In this document: one piece after another, positions 4,677 to 5,677 of the stretch
Position numbering within the stretch: position 1 is the first letter of the stretch
How the letters are laid out: the number at the start of each line of letters is the position of its first letter
Origin: Draconibacterium sp.
GTDB taxonomy: Bacteria; Bacteroidota; Bacteroidia; Bacteroidales; Prolixibacteraceae
Length of the DNA: 5,677 bases
Direction: 5' to 3'
NCBI GenBank assembly: GCA_030595485.1
Contig: JAUVDE010000243.1
Coordinates: 1 to 5,677 of the forward strand
Notes under the pieces: model-generated
Database searches by the model: none
The model's input: only the letters and a program-made list of their open reading frames with translations
Told to the model about the DNA's origin: nothing
Program-made: the position numbers and the translations under genes

Positions 4677-5645
4677 ATGATTAAAGTTGGAATTATAGGA
4701 GGAGCCGGATACACTGCCGGCGAGTTGTTGAGGATTTTGCTTCATCATCCGAATGCTGAAATTGGCTTTGTGCAAAGTACAAGTAATGCAGGAAACCCAA
4801 TTTCGGATGTTCACATTGACTTATTGGGAGAAAGTGAATTAACTTTTACAAGCGAAATGCCATTTGATAAAGTAGATGTTATTTTCCTTTGCATGGGGCA
4901 TGGTAAATCAATCGAATTTATTGAAAATAATATTTTCCCAAAATTTCTGAAGATTATTGATTTAAGTCACGATTTCAGATTAAAAAGAGAAGGCAATGAT
5001 TTTGTTTATGGTCTACCGGAATTAAACCGCAAAGAAATTGAATCAGCAGAAAGAATCGCGAACCCCGGTTGTTTTGCAACGGGTATTCAGTTTGCACTTT
5101 TACCATTGGCTGATGCAGGTTTATTAAAGGATGAAGTTCATGTTCAGGCAATCACTGGCTCAACCGGAGCTGGACAAAAACCAACTTCAACTTCGCATTT
5201 TAGCTGGCGTAGCAGTAATGTTTCGGCATATAAAATATTTGAGCACCAACACGAAGGTGAGATTTTGCAAAGCTTAACACAATTACAACCGGGCTTCGAT
5301 AAAGACTTCAATTTTGTACCTATTCGTGGAAACCACACGCGTGGTATTTTCGTATCGTGCTACACAAATTTTGATGGTACTCTTGATGAAGCAAAAGCAT
5401 TATACAACAGCTATTACGAAAATCATCCTTTTGTTTTTATTTCCGAAAAAAACCCGGGAGTAAAACAGGTGGTAAACACCAACAAAGGAGTAATTTATTT
5501 AGAAAAACACGTAAACAAACTGGTTATTATCAGTTTAACCGACAATTTAATAAAAGGTGAATCAGGTCAGGCAGTTCAGAATATGAACTTAATGTTTGGA
5601 CTAGATGAAAAAGCCGGACTTGGTTTAAAACCGGTAGCGTTTTAA
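4677..5645 (+). CDS. argC: N-acyl-gamma-glutamyl-phosphate reductase
   Basis: ArgC reduces N-acylglutamyl phosphate with NADPH to the semialdehyde, the third step toward ornithine. The 322-residue protein begins with the Rossmann motif GGAGYTAGEL (8-17). The catalytic domain shows the cysteine nucleophile in NPGCFATG (Cys132), the preceding DLSHDFR (95-101) and the phosphate region GSTGAGQKPT (161-170). EHQHEGEI (189-196) stands at the place of the family's HxHxPEI motif and should carry the catalytic histidine (190 or 192). The conserved RG of the later strand is seen in HTRGIF. The size and motifs fit the common bacterial enzyme. Whether it acts on N-acetyl or N-succinyl intermediates cannot be told from sequence; in some Bacteroides the pathway is succinylated. 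The start at 4677 lies 2 bases after the right-hand repeat array, and no promoter is obvious, so expression probably relies on readthrough from upstream genes. Confidence 0.97.
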   Translation: MIKVGIIGGAGYTAGELLRILLHHPNAEIGFVQSTSNAGNPISDVHIDLLGESELTFTSEMPFDKVDVIFLCMGHGKSIEFIENNIFPKFLKIIDLSHDFRLKREGNDFVYGLPELNRKEIESAERIANPGCFATGIQFALLPLADAGLLKDEVHVQAITGSTGAGQKPTSTSHFSWRSSNVSAYKIFEHQHEGEILQSLTQLQPGFDKDFNFVPIRGNHTRGIFVSCYTNFDGTLDEAKALYNSYYENHPFVFISEKNPGVKQVVNTNKGVIYLEKHVNKLVIISLTDNLIKGESGQAVQNMNLMFGLDEKAGLGLKPVAF

Positions 5646-5677
5646 AAAAGGCAAAAATAAAAAGTAAAAAAATAAAA

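Noticed and set aside
5144..5338. Minus-strand frame of 64 codons
   Set aside because: Antisense shadow of argC, overlapping its conserved catalytic region.

Overview
The window is AT-rich and almost certainly comes from a member of the Bacteroidota, probably Bacteroidales/Marinilabiliales-like (the rank below phylum is a guess). The evidence is the Bacteroidota-type sequences of CarA, CarB and ArgG, the gene order argR - GNAT acetyltransferase - argG - argC, promoter -7 elements of the TAnnTTTG type, weak use of Shine-Dalgarno sites, and a stand-alone four-helix-bundle (23S intervening-sequence-type) gene. It is a chromosomal locus for arginine and carbamoyl-phosphate synthesis, not an obvious accessory island.

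Layout. On the minus strand, carA (322-1401) is followed by the first 76 codons of carB (1-228), which runs off the left edge. The 93-bp gap between them holds a double-hairpin dispersed-repeat-type element (247-318). On the plus strand, starting from a divergent promoter region (about 1402-1625), lie argR (1626-2105), a GNAT-family acyltransferase (2115-2810), argG (3009-4202), a four-helix-bundle protein gene (4255-4620) and argC (4677-5645). The last 32 bases are A-rich and non-coding; the cluster probably continues to the right.

How the genes work together. CarA/CarB make carbamoyl phosphate for both pyrimidines and arginine. The GNAT protein is a good candidate for the missing first step (N-acylation of glutamate), ArgC reduces the N-acylglutamyl phosphate, and ArgG joins citrulline to aspartate. 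ArgR is the arginine-responsive repressor. Two tandem ARG-box-like operators with the canonical 3-bp gap lie over the argR promoter and start codon, so arginine feedback on the plus-strand cluster is well supported by the sequence itself.

Most interesting points. (1) The tandem ARG boxes, which also argue for an argR start at 1626 rather than at the upstream ATG at 1590. (2) A leader upstream of carA with a terminator-like hairpin and U8 tract; the hairpin lies wholly inside a 13-codon mini-ORF, an arrangement reminiscent of pyrBI-type attenuation. (3) The four-helix-bundle gene fills the argG-argC gap and is bracketed by inverted pairs of a GATTAACGA repeat, which looks like a cassette inserted into an operon. 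(4) The GNAT enzyme carries a four-cysteine cluster and a lysine-rich tail. No CRISPR array, tRNA, rRNA, transposase or phage gene is visible, and I see no wholly new defence-type system here.
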